This document shows positions 34,661-44,243 of a stretch of DNA of 64,000 bases, piece after piece; the first letter of the stretch is position 1, and each line of letters opens with the position of its first letter. The translations under genes and the position numbers were made by a program. This DNA comes from Sanguibacter keddieii DSM 10542 (GTDB lineage Bacteria > Actinomycetota > Actinomycetes > Actinomycetales > Cellulomonadaceae). The stretch covers positions 1,550,001 through 1,614,000 of the forward strand of contig NC_013521.1 in the NCBI RefSeq assembly GCF_000024925.1, written 5' to 3'. The notes below the pieces were generated by a model, which saw only the letters and a list, made by a program, of their open reading frames with translations, did no database searches and had not been told where the DNA came from.

Positions 34661-35905
34661 TCAGACGCTGCGGGCGATGAGGGCCACGTTGTGGCCGCCG
34701 AAGCCGAAGGAGTTGTTGATCGCGGCGATGTCGCCCTCGGGGAGCGCGCGGGGGGTGTCGCGCACCAGGTCGATGTCGAGCTCGGGGTCCGGGTCCGACA
34801 CGTTGATGGTGGGCGGTGCGGTGCGGTGGTGCACGGCGAGGACGGTGAAGACCGTCTCGAGCGCACCGGCGCCGCCGAGCAGGTGCCCGGTCATCGACTT
34901 GGTGGCCGACAGCGCGACGTGGTCCGCGTCGTCGCCGAGGAGCGTGCGGACGGCACGGGCCTCGATGAGGTCACCGACGGAGGTCGAGGTGGCGTGGGCG
35001 TTGACGTGCACGATGTCGCGCGTCGTCTGGTCGGCGTCCTTGAGTGCCGACTTCATCGCGGCGATCTGGCCGCGACCCGTGGGCTCGGGGGAGGTGATGT
35101 GGTACGCGTCCGAGCTCAGACCGACACCGGTGAGGCGCGCGTAGACGCGGGCGCCTCGGGCGGCGGCGTGCTCCGCGCTCTCGAGGACCACGACGGCTGC
35201 GCCCTCGCCGAGCACGAAGCCGTCACGGTTGACGTCGTAGGGCCGCGAGGCGCCGGCCGGGTCGTCGTTGCGCAGCGACAGGGTGCGCGACGCCGCGAAG
35301 GCGGCGAGGGGCATCGGGTGGATCGCGGCCTCGGTACCACCGGCGACCACGACGTCGGCGCGGCCGGAGCGGATCATCTCGATGCCGTAGCCGATGGCCT
35401 CGGCACCCGACGCGCAGGCGGAGACGAGTGCGTGCGCACCGGCGCGGGCACCGATCTCGAGCTCGACGTAGGCAGTCGGCGAGTTGGGCATGAGCATCGG
35501 GACGGTCATGGGAAGCACGCGGCGCCCGCCACGCTCACGGAGGGTGTCCCACGCGTCGAGGGTGGTCCAGATCCCGCCGATGCCGGACGACACCACGGCG
35601 CCGATGCGCTCGGGGTCGGTCTCGGGGCTGCCGGCGTCGGCCCACGCCTCGCGCGTCGCGATGATCGCGTACTGCGCGGAGGGGTCCATGCGCTTCATCT
35701 CGGGGCGGGGGAGCACGTCCTCGGCCTTGACCTTGAGCTGGGCGGCGAACTCGACGGCGATGCCGTACTTCTCTGCCCAGTCGTTGTCGAGGGTGCGCGC
35801 ACCGGACTCGCCGGCGAGGGCGGCCTTCCAGGTGGACTCCACGTCGCCGCCGAGTGGCGTGGTGGCGCCGAGACCGGTGACGACGACGTCGCGGGAGTTG
35901 CTCAT
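34661..35905 (-). CDS. fabF: 3-oxoacyl-ACP synthase II (KAS II)
   Basis: Elongates acyl-ACP with malonyl-ACP in type II fatty-acid synthesis; 414 residues. The catalytic Cys164 is in 'VSACASGAEA', His304 in 'VNAHATSTSVGD', Lys336 in 'SATKSMTGH' followed by His341, with the 'NSFGFGGHN' C-terminal signature. The ATG at 35905 has AGGAG upstream. It is the last gene of fasR-fabD-fabH-acpP-fabF and is separated from acpP by a stem-loop that may lower its expression. Confidence 0.96.
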   Translation of the reverse strand: MSNSRDVVVTGLGATTPLGGDVESTWKAALAGESGARTLDNDWAEKYGIAVEFAAQLKVKAEDVLPRPEMKRMDPSAQYAIIATREAWADAGSPETDPERIGAVVSSGIGGIWTTLDAWDTLRERGGRRVLPMTVPMLMPNSPTAYVELEIGARAGAHALVSACASGAEAIGYGIEMIRSGRADVVVAGGTEAAIHPMPLAAFAASRTLSLRNDDPAGASRPYDVNRDGFVLGEGAAVVVLESAEHAAARGARVYARLTGVGLSSDAYHITSPEPTGRGQIAAMKSALKDADQTTRDIVHVNAHATSTSVGDLIEARAVRTLLGDDADHVALSATKSMTGHLLGGAGALETVFTVLAVHHRTAPPTINVSDPDPELDIDLVRDTPRALPEGDIAAINNSFGFGGHNVALIARSV

Positions 35906-35990
35906 CAGGTGCTCCTGGGGGGAAGGCGGGGTCAGATGTCTTAGGGGTAGCGGTGCCGGCGCGGGGTGTGCTGCCAGGTCGACCGCAGGG

Positions 35991-36025
35991 CGCGGGGCCG
36001 AGGACGGTGCGTCCTCGACCCCGCG
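35991..36025 (-). terminator. Stem-loop between acpP and fabF
   Basis: 15-bp arms with one G-T pair (CGCGGGGCCGAGGAC at 35991-36005; 36011-36025), 12 nt past the acpP stop on the minus strand. It probably lets acpP mRNA outnumber fabF mRNA. Confidence 0.65.
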
Positions 36026-36037
36026 GTCAGGCGTACG

Positions 36038-36286
36038 TCAGGCCTGCGCGCCGTTGATGAAGCTCACCGCGTCGCCGACGGTCGAGAGGTTCTTGACCTC
36101 GTCGTCCGGGATGGTCACGGAGAACTTGTCCTCGGCGTGGGTCACGATCGTCATCATCGACAGCGAGTCGATGTCGAGGTCGTCCGTGAAGGACTTCTCG
36201 GAGGTGACCGAGTCAGCCGGGAGGCCGGTCTCCTCGGCGACGATCTCGGCGAGGCCCGCGAGGATGTCCTGCTCGGTGTAAGCCAT
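36038..36286 (-). CDS. acpP: Acyl carrier protein
   Basis: The 82-residue acidic carrier of growing fatty-acyl chains. Ser41 in 'DLDIDSLSMM' is the phosphopantetheine attachment site. The ATG has AAGGAG upstream. It is the fourth gene of the operon, between fabH and fabF, where it normally lies in actinobacteria. Confidence 0.96.
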   Translation of the reverse strand: MAYTEQDILAGLAEIVAEETGLPADSVTSEKSFTDDLDIDSLSMMTIVTHAEDKFSVTIPDDEVKNLSTVGDAVSFINGAQA

Positions 36287-36347
36287 GGGTGTGTCTCCTT
36301 GTGTTGGTGGAACTGCTGTGGGGTCGAGAGAAAGGTACTGGTGAAAC

Positions 36348-37352
36348 CTACGGCAGGACGACGACCTGCGCGGCGTAGACGAGGCCCGCGCCGAACCCGA
36401 TCTGCAGCGAGAGGTCTCCGGACTTCGCCTGGCCCTCGGCCAGGAGGCGGTCGGTCGCGAGCGGGATGGACGCCGCGGAGGTGTTGCCCGTGTCGGCGAT
36501 GTCCCGCCCGACCACCACGGTGTCGGGGAGCTTGAGCTGCTTGATGAACTGGTCGATGATCCGCATGTTGGCCTGGTGGGGCACGAACACCTGGATGTCG
36601 TCGGCCGTCACGCCGGCGGCGTCGAGCGCCTGCTGCGCTACCACGGGCATCTGGAACGCGGCCCACTTGAAGACCGTCTGGCCCTCCTGGCGCAGCGTCG
36701 GCCAGCCGAGCTCGGGCTGCGTGCGCAGCTCCTGCCAGGAGTGCGTCTGGCGGATGGTCTGCGCCTTGGAGCCGTCCGAGCCCCAGATGGTCGGGCCGAT
36801 GCCGGGCGTGTCGGACGGGCCGACCACGGCCGCGCCGGCGCCGTCGCCGAGCAGGAACGAGATGGAGCGGTCGGTCGGGTCGATGAAGTCGCTCATCTTC
36901 TCCGCGCCGATGACCAGGACGTTGCGAGCCGTGCCCGAGCGCACGAGCGCGTCGGCCTGGCCGATGCCGTAGGAGTACCCGGCGCAGGCGGCCGAGATGT
37001 CGAAGGCTGCGGCGGGGGTCGCCCCGATGCGGTCGGCCACGAGGGCGGCGCCGGCGGGGGTCTGGTGGAAGTATGTGACGGTCGACAGGATCACGGCGTC
37101 GATCTCCTGCGCCGTGATGCCGGCGGCGGCGATGGCCTTGAGGGCCGCCTCCTCCGCCAGGTCGATGACGGTGACGTCGGCGTCGGAGCGGCGGCGCGTG
37201 ATGATGCCGGTGCGCTGCTGGATCCACTCGTCGGAGGAGTCGATCGGGCCGGCGACGTCGTCGTTGGTGACGACGTTCGTGCCGCGCGCGGCGCCGAGGC
37301 CGAGGATCCGCGAGAACTCGGGACCGGTGGACTGCTTGAGCTGGAGGGTCAC
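36348..37352 (-). CDS. fabH: 3-oxoacyl-ACP synthase III (KAS III)
   Basis: Starts fatty-acid chains by condensing an acyl-CoA primer with malonyl-ACP; 334 residues. The triad is Cys123 ('ISAACAGYSYG'), His259 ('VPHQANMR') and Asn290 ('TGNTSAAS'). The start is the GTG at 37352, overlapping the fabD stop (GTGA), so translation is coupled. Primer preference for branched acyl-CoA is usual in this group but cannot be read here. Confidence 0.95.
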   Translation of the reverse strand: MTLQLKQSTGPEFSRILGLGAARGTNVVTNDDVAGPIDSSDEWIQQRTGIITRRRSDADVTVIDLAEEAALKAIAAAGITAQEIDAVILSTVTYFHQTPAGAALVADRIGATPAAAFDISAACAGYSYGIGQADALVRSGTARNVLVIGAEKMSDFIDPTDRSISFLLGDGAGAAVVGPSDTPGIGPTIWGSDGSKAQTIRQTHSWQELRTQPELGWPTLRQEGQTVFKWAAFQMPVVAQQALDAAGVTADDIQVFVPHQANMRIIDQFIKQLKLPDTVVVGRDIADTGNTSAASIPLATDRLLAEGQAKSGDLSLQIGFGAGLVYAAQVVVLP

Positions 37353-38335
37353 TTCGCGTCCTCTGCGGTGGGGGGAGTGGTGCCGGCGTGGCGGGCGACG
37401 AGGTCGCGGGCCGCGTCGAGGTCGGCGGGGGACTTCACGGCGACCGTCTCGACGCCCGGGAGCGCACGGCGCGCCAGCCCGGTGAGGACACCGCCGGGCA
37501 TGAGCTCGAGGAGCCCAGTGACGCCGGCGGCGGCGAGGCTCTCCTGGCAGAGGTCCCACCGCACCGGTGCGGTGATCTGCGCGGTGAGGCGGTCCAGCAC
37601 GTCGCGGCCGCTGCCGAGGGGCAGTGACGCGTCGGAGCTGATCGTCGCGTACGACGCACCGTCCGCGTTGGACAGGAACGGGACGCGGGGGTCTGCGGCG
37701 GTCCAGCCGGCGGTGACCTCGGCGAAGGCCGCGCGGGCGGACTCCATGAGGGGGGTGTGGAAGGCTCCTGCGACCTTGAGCGCGATGACGCGGGCCTTGG
37801 CCGGCGGGTTCGCGGCGAAGGCTGCGAGACCCTCGAGGGAACCGGCGGCGACCACCTGGCCACCGCCGTTGACGTTGGCGGGCCACAGGCCGGCGGCCTC
37901 GATCGCGGCGAGCACCTCGTCGGGGTCTCCGCCGAGGACGGCGGACATGCCCGAGGGGTTCGCGGCAGCGGCCTCGGCCATGACGGCGGCGCGGCGGGTG
38001 ACGAGGGCGACGGCGCTCGCGTCGTCGAGGACACCGGCGACGGCAGCCGCGGCGAGCTCGCCGACGGAGTGGCCTGCGGTGACGTCGACGACGTCGGTGG
38101 CGTCACGGCCGTCGAGCACGGCGCGCAGCGCGATGATCGACGAGGCGACGATGAGCGGCTGGGCGACGCGGGTGTCGCGGATGGCGTCGGCGTCGGCCTC
38201 GGTGCCGAGGGCACGCAGGTCGAGGTCGTCGGTCGACCACGCGGCGAGCTGCTCGGCGACTCCCGGCAGCTCGAGCCAGGGGGTGAGCATGGCGGGGGTC
38301 TGAGAGCCCTGTCCAGGGCACACGATGGCTAGCAC
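37349..38335 (-). CDS. fabD: Malonyl-CoA:ACP transacylase
   Basis: Loads malonyl groups onto ACP; 328 residues. The N-terminal 'PGQGSQ' and the nucleophile elbow 'AGHSVGE' (Ser90) and His193 ('GAFHTPLM') are all present. The GTG at 38335 opens directly on 'VLAIVCPGQGSQ', as expected. CAGAGT lies 6 nt upstream, so the operon mRNA may begin at this GTG. It is the first structural gene after fasR, 154 nt downstream of it. Confidence 0.95.
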   Translation of the reverse strand: MLAIVCPGQGSQTPAMLTPWLELPGVAEQLAAWSTDDLDLRALGTEADADAIRDTRVAQPLIVASSIIALRAVLDGRDATDVVDVTAGHSVGELAAAAVAGVLDDASAVALVTRRAAVMAEAAAANPSGMSAVLGGDPDEVLAAIEAAGLWPANVNGGGQVVAAGSLEGLAAFAANPPAKARVIALKVAGAFHTPLMESARAAFAEVTAGWTAADPRVPFLSNADGASYATISSDASLPLGSGRDVLDRLTAQITAPVRWDLCQESLAAAGVTGLLELMPGGVLTGLARRALPGVETVAVKSPADLDAARDLVARHAGTTPPTAEDAK

Positions 38336-38489
38336 GGTCTTACTCTGCCCGATCCTGTGGTGGTGCGGGCCGTCACGACCCGCACGAAGTGTCTCCGCGG
38401 TCCTTGTGCACACCCTACAAGCGAGGGGTGCGCGAGGTGGTGGTGCCGACGCCGGGGTGCGGATGCTCCCCGGCGCGGTGGCGACGGTC

Positions 38490-39683
38490 TCAGCGGGCCG
38501 CGGCGAGCCGCCCGACGGCCAGCGCGACCTGCAGCACGAAGGACTCGCGGGCGTCGAGCGGGTCCCAGCCGGTGATCTCGGCGACCTTGCGCAGGCGGTA
38601 CCGCACCGTGTTGGGGTGCACGTAGAGGTCGCGCGCCGCAGCCTCGAGGGAGCGGCCGTTGCCGAGGTAGGCGGAGAGCGTGTCGAGGACCGACCCGGTG
38701 GCCTCCGACAGCGGTGTGTAGGCGAGGCGCACGAGGGTGCGGCGCGCCTCGTGGTCCCCGGTGAGCAGCCGCTCGGGCAGCAGCTCGTCCGCGAGGACAG
38801 GCCGGGGGGCCTGCGGCCAGGCGGGGACGGCGCGCAGGCCGGCCAGCGCCGCGGTGGCCGAGCGCCACGCGTCGTCGAGGTTCTGCATCGACGGCCCGAT
38901 GATCACCGGGCCGGGCCCGAACCGCGGCAGCAGGGAGGTTGCGACGCCGATGAGGTCGCCCTCGCCGCCGAGCACGAGGACCACCCGGTCGCCCTGGATC
39001 CCGACGAGCACGTCGCAGGCCGCGCGGCTGGTGGCGCGGCGCAGCTCGGCGGCACGGATGTCGTCGAGGGGCGACGTGGTGGTCCCGACCATGACGAGGA
39101 CCTCGCCGAGGCCGCTCCACCCGAGCGCGGAGACGCGCGAGCGCAGCGAGTTGTCCTGGTCACCGCGGATGATCGCGTCGACGACGAGGGCCTCGAGGCG
39201 CGCGTCCCACGCGCCGCGGACCTCGGCGGCACGGGCGTAGACCTCGGCCGCCGAGAACGCGACCTCGCGGGAGTACCGGAGCACGGCCTCGCGCAGGTCG
39301 CGCTCACCGCCCGGGGCGGCGAGCTGGTCGGAGTGCGTCTCGACGACCTCGACCACGATCCGCACGAGCTGGAGGGTGTGCTGCAGGGAGATCGACCGGG
39401 TGAGGTCGGTCGGGGCCGCGGCGAAGATGTCGCCGACGCCGTGGGGCGTCTGGGAGCGGTCCGCGTACCAGGTGACGAAGGACGTGATGCCGGACTGGGC
39501 GACGAGCCCGACCCAGGAACGCTCGTCGGCCGGGAGGTCCCGGTACCAGGGGAGGTCCTCGTCGAGGCGGCGCAGCGCGGCGGCGGTGAGGAGGCCACTG
39601 CCGTCACGGACGCGCTGGAGGTTCGCGGCGGTCCCGGGGGTGCTGGCTGTCGGGACGTTCGCGTCGGGGGCAGCGGTGGGCAT
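38490..39683 (-). CDS. fasR: PucR-type regulator of fatty-acid synthesis (FasR)
   Basis: A 397-residue transcriptional regulator. The N-terminal two thirds form a ligand-sensing region; the C-terminal 60 residues hold the PucR helix-turn-helix ('SLEAAARDLYVHPNTVRYRLRKVAEI'). Its place directly before fabD-fabH-acpP-fabF, and the match of order to Streptomyces and mycobacteria, identifies it as FasR, a known activator of this operon that answers long-chain acyl-CoA. TATGCT lies exactly 6 nt before the ATG at 39683, indicating a leaderless mRNA. Confidence 0.88.
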   Translation of the reverse strand: MPTAAPDANVPTASTPGTAANLQRVRDGSGLLTAAALRRLDEDLPWYRDLPADERSWVGLVAQSGITSFVTWYADRSQTPHGVGDIFAAAPTDLTRSISLQHTLQLVRIVVEVVETHSDQLAAPGGERDLREAVLRYSREVAFSAAEVYARAAEVRGAWDARLEALVVDAIIRGDQDNSLRSRVSALGWSGLGEVLVMVGTTTSPLDDIRAAELRRATSRAACDVLVGIQGDRVVLVLGGEGDLIGVATSLLPRFGPGPVIIGPSMQNLDDAWRSATAALAGLRAVPAWPQAPRPVLADELLPERLLTGDHEARRTLVRLAYTPLSEATGSVLDTLSAYLGNGRSLEAAARDLYVHPNTVRYRLRKVAEITGWDPLDARESFVLQVALAVGRLAAAR

Positions 39684-39689
39684 CCCCAG

Positions 39690-39695
39690 AGCATA
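39690..39695 (-). promoter_or_regulatory. -10 element of a leaderless fasR transcript
   Basis: TATGCT on the minus strand, 6 nt before the ATG at 39683. Confidence 0.6.
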
Positions 39696-39827
39696 CGACC
39701 TGGTCGGCCCAGGACGAGCGGTGAGTTGTGGGGAAGCGACAAAGCCCGAGCGTGTCGCGGCGCCGCCGAGCAGGTGTCCGGCGGTGGCGTCCACGTCCCC
39801 CGACCGGTGCGTCGGGGCCTCAGCGGC

Positions 39828-39833
39828 TATCGT
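39828..39833 (+). promoter_or_regulatory. -10 element of the leaderless TPR-like gene
   Basis: TATCGT, 6 nt before the ATG at 39840. It lies about 130 bp from the fasR -10, on the opposite strand. Confidence 0.55.
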
Positions 39834-39839
39834 CGGCGT

Positions 39840-40526
39840 ATGGCACTCATGCCCAGACTCCGTCAGCTCATGCGCCGCAACACCTCGGCGTCCACGATCG
39901 GTACGCGTCGGCCGACCAAGGGTGACCGCCGCGGCGACACCCTGCACGAGGACGCGCTGCGCGCGATGCTCGTCGACGACCCCAACAACATCCGTGCGTT
40001 CCAGGCGCTGTCCGAGGTGGTGCGTCGACGCGCCGCCGACAGCACCCACAACGAGGACCCGCTCGCGGCCGAGGTCGCCGACACCGAGAAGCAGCGTGCT
40101 GCGGACCTCGCGGTGTGGGCGCTCGGCGAGGAGCTGGCCGGCAACCCGCGGGCCTGGTACCCGTTGATCGAGCTGGCACGGCTCTCGCTCGACGACGACC
40201 CCGAGGCGGCGATCCGCCGGCTCTCGACGGCTGCCGACCGCGACCCGACCGGTGAGGCGCTCGTCGAGGCCATCACCATGCTCCGTGAGGCCGGGCAGCC
40301 CGTCGAGGCCCTCGGCCTCGGTGTGGGCCACTGGCGCGCCAAGGAGCACACGCCCGAGGTCGGGCGTCAGGTGATCCTCGCGGCGCTCGAGGCGGACCGG
40401 CTCTTCGACGCCCGTCACCACCTCCAGTCGCTCGACCTGAGCCCGGACAAGCGTGCCGTGGCGAAGATCCGCCCGGACGTCCAGAAGGCCATCGCCCAGG
40501 CCGAGCAGAAGCTCGCGGGCACCTGA
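39840..40526 (+). CDS. TPR-like helical protein of unknown function
   Basis: A 228-residue soluble protein made of paired helices ('RAMLVDDPNNIRAFQALSEVVRRRA', 'AWYPLIELARLSLDDDPEAAIRRL', 'GEALVEAITMLREAGQPVEALGLG') that look like tetratricopeptide repeats; such proteins usually act as interaction scaffolds. The N-terminus is very basic. It is inserted in opposite orientation between fasR and aceE, which are adjacent in mycobacteria. No family name can be given. A leaderless start and a strong terminator define a single-gene unit. Confidence 0.75.
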   Translation: MALMPRLRQLMRRNTSASTIGTRRPTKGDRRGDTLHEDALRAMLVDDPNNIRAFQALSEVVRRRAADSTHNEDPLAAEVADTEKQRAADLAVWALGEELAGNPRAWYPLIELARLSLDDDPEAAIRRLSTAADRDPTGEALVEAITMLREAGQPVEALGLGVGHWRAKEHTPEVGRQVILAALEADRLFDARHHLQSLDLSPDKRAVAKIRPDVQKAIAQAEQKLAGT

Positions 40527-40569
40527 CCGTCTGACCGCAGCCGCTGGCTGGCCGTCCCGGCCTCAGCAG

Positions 40570-40619
40570 CATGCAGAAGGCCCCGCACCCTCCGTGGAGG
40601 GTGCGGGGCCTTCTGCATG
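40570..40619. terminator. Bidirectional terminator between the TPR-like gene and aceE
   Basis: A perfect 24-bp inverted repeat (40570-40593 and 40596-40619, CATGCAGAAGGCCCCGCACC at the left) between convergent genes. Confidence 0.9.
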
Positions 40620-40633
40620 TCAGCGGTGACCCG

Positions 40634-43378
40634 TCAGGAGTCGCCGCCCGCGTTGCCGGAGGTGCCGGCGTTCACGTCGTGGAGCTTGTACTTCTCGATC
40701 GCCTGGGCGGCGGCCTCTGCGGGGACCTCGCCGCGCTTGGCGAGCTGCTGCAGGGTGCGCACGACGACCGAGGGGCCGTCGATCTTGAAGTAGCGACGTG
40801 CTGCTGCGCGGGTGTCGGAGAAGCCGAAGCCGTCCGCACCGAGCACCGCGTAGTCGCCCGGGACCCACTGGCGCACCTGGTCGGGCACGAGGTGGTCGAA
40901 GTCGCTCGTGGCCACGAACGGCCCCTGGGCGTCCTTGAGCTTGGTCGTGAGGTAGGCCTCGCGCACCGGCTCGGACGGGTTGAGGAAGTTGTGCTGCTCG
41001 GCGGCGAGACCGTCGCGGCGCAGCTCGTTCCAGCTCGTCACGGACCACACGTCGGCCTGGACGCCCCAGTCGTCGGCGAGGAGCTGCTTGGCCTCGAGGG
41101 CCCACGGCACACCGACGCCGGACGCGAGGATCTGGGCCTTGGGGCCCTCGCCCTCGGAGGCCGCGACCTGGTGGATTCCACGGATGATGCCCTCGACGTC
41201 CACGTCCTCGGGCTCGGCCGGCTGGACCATCGGCTCGTTGTACACCGTGAGGTAGTACATGACGTTCTGGTCGCGCGACTCGTCCTTGCCGTACATGCGC
41301 TGCATGCCGTCGCGGACGATGTGCCGCAGCTCGTAGCCGTACGCCGCGTCGTACTGGACGATCGACGTGTTGGTGCCGGCGATGAGCGGCGAGTGGCCGT
41401 CGGCGTGCTGCAGGCCCTCACCCGTGAGGGTGGTGCGGCCGGCGGTCGCGCCGATGATGAACCCGCGGGTCAGCTGGTCGCCTGCGGCCCAGAACTGGTC
41501 GCCGGTCCGCTGGAACCCGAACATCGAGTAGAAGATGTAGAACGGGACGATGACCTCGCCGTGCGTGGCGTACGAGGTGCCCACGGCCTGGAAGGCCGCT
41601 GCGGAGCCGGCCTCGTTGATGCCCGTGTGCATGATCTGCCCGGCCTCGGACTCCTTGTAGGAGAGCATGAGGTCGCGGTCCACGGCCAGGTAGTTCTGGC
41701 CCTGGGTGTTGAAGATCTTCGCGGACGGGAAGATCGAGTCCAGACCGAAGGTGCGGGCCTCGTCGGGGATGATCGGCACGATGCGGTTGCCGAACTCCTT
41801 GTCCTTGATGAGGTCCTTGAGCAGGCGCACGAAGGCCTGCGTCGTGGCGACCTCCTGGTTGCCCGACCCCTTCTTGAGGATGTCGTACTTGGAGTCGGCC
41901 GGGAGCGTGACCTCCGACGACACCGAGCGACGCTCGGGGACGAACCCGCCGAGCTTCTTGCGGCGGTCCAGCATGTACTGGATCTCCGGCGCGTCAGCAC
42001 CCGGGTGGTAGTACGGCGGTGCGTACGGGTCGGCGTCGAGCTGCTCGTCCGTGATCGGGATGTGCAGCGAGTCGCGCAGCGTCTTGAGGTCGGCGAGGGC
42101 GACCTTCTTCATCTGGTGCGTCGAGTTGCGGCCGGCAAAGCCGGAGCCGAGCCCGTAGCCCTTGATGGTGTGCGCGAGGATGACCGTCGGCTGACCCGTG
42201 TGGGCCGTCGCCGCGGCGTAGGCCGCGTACAGCTTGCGGTAGTCGTGGCCACCACGCTTGAGGGCCCAGATGTCGTCGTCCGAGAGGTTCTCGACGAGCT
42301 GCTTGGTGCGCGGGTCGCGACCGAAGAAGTGCTCGCGGATGAACGCGCCGTCCTCGGCGCGGTACGTCTGGTAGTCGCCGTCAGGGGTCTCGCCCATGAG
42401 GTTGACCAGCGCGCGGTCCTTGTCGGCGTTGAGCAGGACGTCCCACTCGCGGCCCCAGATCACCTTGATGACGTTCCAGCCGGCGCCGCGGAACTGCGCC
42501 TCGAGCTCCTGGATGATCTTGCCGTTGCCACGGACCGGGCCGTCGAGGCGCTGCAGGTTGCAGTTGACCACGAAGGTGAGGTTGTCGAGCTGCTGCTGCG
42601 CGGCGAGCTGCAGCATGCCGCGGCTCTCCGGCTCGTCCATCTCGCCGTCGCCGAGGAAGGCCCAGACGTTCTGCTGGCTGGTGTCCTTGATCCCGCGGTT
42701 GTGCAGGTAGCGGTTGGTCCACGCCTGGTAGATCGCCGACGCCGGGCCGAGGCCCATCGAGACGGTCGGGAACTCCCAGAAGTCAGGCATCTGGCGCGGG
42801 TGCGGGTACGACGGCAGGCCGCCGCCCTCGTGCGAGTGCTCCTGGCGGAACCCGTCGAGGTCCTCGGCCGTGAGGCGACCCTCGAGGAAGGCGCGCGAGT
42901 AGACACCGGGGGAGGCGTGACCCTGGAAGTAGATCTGGTCTCCGCCGCCCGGGTGGTCCTTGCCGCGGAAGAAGTGGTTGAGGCCGACCTCGTAGAGGGT
43001 CGCCACAGAGGCGTACGACGAGATGTGCCCGCCGACGGCGATGCCGGGGCGCTGGGCGCGCGTCACCATGACGGCGGCGTTCCAGCGGTTCCAGGAGCGG
43101 TACTTGCGCTCCATGACCTCGTCGCCGGGGAAGTACGGCTCCTCGTGGACACCGATGGTGTTCACGTACGGGGTGTTGATCGAGGTCGGGATGGCGACGT
43201 TGCGCTCCCGAGCCCGCTTCAGCAGGTTGAGCAGGATGTAACGGGCCCGCGGGCCGCCACGCTCCTCGAGGAGCCCGTCGAAGGAGTCGATCCACTCCGA
43301 GGTCTCAGAGGGGTCGATATCAGGGACTTGGCTCAAGAGACCGTTGATCAACGGCCGAGTCTCGTCATGCGTTGCCAC
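40634..43378 (-). CDS. aceE: Pyruvate dehydrogenase E1 component (homodimeric AceE)
   Basis: The thiamine-diphosphate enzyme that decarboxylates pyruvate and acetylates the lipoyl E2; 914 residues, the length of the homodimeric type. The N-terminus '[10 protein letters not shown]' and '[18 protein letters not shown]' is typical. The ThDP/Mg motif is '[19 protein letters not shown]' with '[20 protein letters not shown]'. The GTG at 43378 has GAGG 6 nt upstream and is preferred to a GTG at 43390. In mycobacteria aceE also lies beside fasR-fabD, linking acetyl-CoA supply to fatty-acid synthesis. Confidence 0.95.
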   Translation of the reverse strand: MATHDETRPLINGLLSQVPDIDPSETSEWIDSFDGLLEERGGPRARYILLNLLKRARERNVAIPTSINTPYVNTIGVHEEPYFPGDEVMERKYRSWNRWNAAVMVTRAQRPGIAVGGHISSYASVATLYEVGLNHFFRGKDHPGGGDQIYFQGHASPGVYSRAFLEGRLTAEDLDGFRQEHSHEGGGLPSYPHPRQMPDFWEFPTVSMGLGPASAIYQAWTNRYLHNRGIKDTSQQNVWAFLGDGEMDEPESRGMLQLAAQQQLDNLTFVVNCNLQRLDGPVRGNGKIIQELEAQFRGAGWNVIKVIWGREWDVLLNADKDRALVNLMGETPDGDYQTYRAEDGAFIREHFFGRDPRTKQLVENLSDDDIWALKRGGHDYRKLYAAYAAATAHTGQPTVILAHTIKGYGLGSGFAGRNSTHQMKKVALADLKTLRDSLHIPITDEQLDADPYAPPYYHPGADAPEIQYMLDRRKKLGGFVPERRSVSSEVTLPADSKYDILKKGSGNQEVATTQAFVRLLKDLIKDKEFGNRIVPIIPDEARTFGLDSIFPSAKIFNTQGQNYLAVDRDLMLSYKESEAGQIMHTGINEAGSAAAFQAVGTSYATHGEVIVPFYIFYSMFGFQRTGDQFWAAGDQLTRGFIIGATAGRTTLTGEGLQHADGHSPLIAGTNTSIVQYDAAYGYELRHIVRDGMQRMYGKDESRDQNVMYYLTVYNEPMVQPAEPEDVDVEGIIRGIHQVAASEGEGPKAQILASGVGVPWALEAKQLLADDWGVQADVWSVTSWNELRRDGLAAEQHNFLNPSEPVREAYLTTKLKDAQGPFVATSDFDHLVPDQVRQWVPGDYAVLGADGFGFSDTRAAARRYFKIDGPSVVVRTLQQLAKRGEVPAEAAAQAIEKYKLHDVNAGTSGNAGGDS

Positions 43379-43822
43379 CAGCAACCTCACATCGTGTTCA
43401 GAGCATTGTGGGGCGGTGTGCCCCGTCGCTCGCCTGGCCCGGTCGTCGCTCCCTCGCGCTCGTGTGTGCTGCGCGCAAAGGCTTCGTCAACTCCGGTCGA
43501 TCCGTCCATTCTCATCGCAACGCGAGGCGTAAAGCCACCTGCCGGGCCCCGGACGGGGCGTGACGTTCGTGACAGCGGGTGGTTCGTGGCGCTCTGGGCG
43601 GTATGGGGGTCAGATCTGGGGTGTCGTCGGGGGCGACGCGCCCGGGGTCGGCGGGGTGGCGGACGGCCCGTGCGGGCGCGACCGCTTGCCAGGTGGGCGA
43701 CACGTTCGCGATCCTGGAGGCATACCGGGAGCGACGTGGCGTGAGGTGGGCTACGTTTGCCACCATCGATCTATCCGGCGCGGACCTGCGACCGGCACTC
43801 GCGTGAAAGGAACGACATCACC
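43379..43822. other. 444-bp divergent intergenic region between aceE and the DUF3052 gene
   Basis: No convincing gene or RNA. On the plus strand TACGTT (43752-43757) is a possible -10 for the DUF3052 gene. On the minus strand a TTGACG near 43490 could be a -35 for aceE, but no matching -10 is clear. The short open frames here do not continue into recognisable proteins. Confidence 0.5.
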
Positions 43823-44236
43823 GTGGTAGCGACCACTGAGCCTCAGGATGCGGACCGTCTCGGTTTCGCCTCAGGGCTCGTTGTCCAGGAGTTCGGCTGG
43901 GGCGAGGACGTCGACGACGATCTTCGCGAGGCGATCGAGGAGATCACCCAGACCGATCTCGTCGACGAGGACTACGACGACGTCTGCGACGGCGTCATCC
44001 TCTGGTGGCGAGAAGAGGACGGCGACCTGACCGACGCCCTCGTCGACATCCAGACCGTCCTCGACGACGGTGGCATCATCTGGATCTTCACGCGCAAGCC
44101 CGGCCGCGACGGCCACGTGGGCCACAGCGAGATCCAGGAGGCCGGCACCACCGCGGGCCTGCACGCCACGACCACGTTCGCGATCGCGCCCGACTGGTCG
44201 GCGACCAAGCTCGCCACCCGCGGCCGCGGCAAGTGA
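43823..44236 (+). CDS. DUF3052 family protein
   Basis: A 137-residue acidic cytosolic protein of the actinobacterial DUF3052 family, function unknown. Characteristic sequence is 'LGFASGLVVQEFGWGEDVDDDLREAIEEI' and 'DDVCDGVILWWREEDGDL'. The start is the GTG at 43823 with AAAGGA upstream. The peroxiredoxin gene follows after 7 nt, so the two form an operon. A homologous pair lies divergently beside aceE in mycobacteria. Confidence 0.9.
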   Translation: MVATTEPQDADRLGFASGLVVQEFGWGEDVDDDLREAIEEITQTDLVDEDYDDVCDGVILWWREEDGDLTDALVDIQTVLDDGGIIWIFTRKPGRDGHVGHSEIQEAGTTAGLHATTTFAIAPDWSATKLATRGRGK

Positions 44237-44243
44237 CTCGCGG

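Noticed and set aside
40570-40619. Perfect 24-bp inverted repeat as a possible mobile-element end
   Set aside because: It lies between two convergent stop codons with a minimal loop and has no transposase or target duplication, so it is a terminator.
43379-43822. Small open frames in the aceE-DUF3052 gap
   Set aside because: None has a ribosome site or leaderless -10 with a recognisable product.
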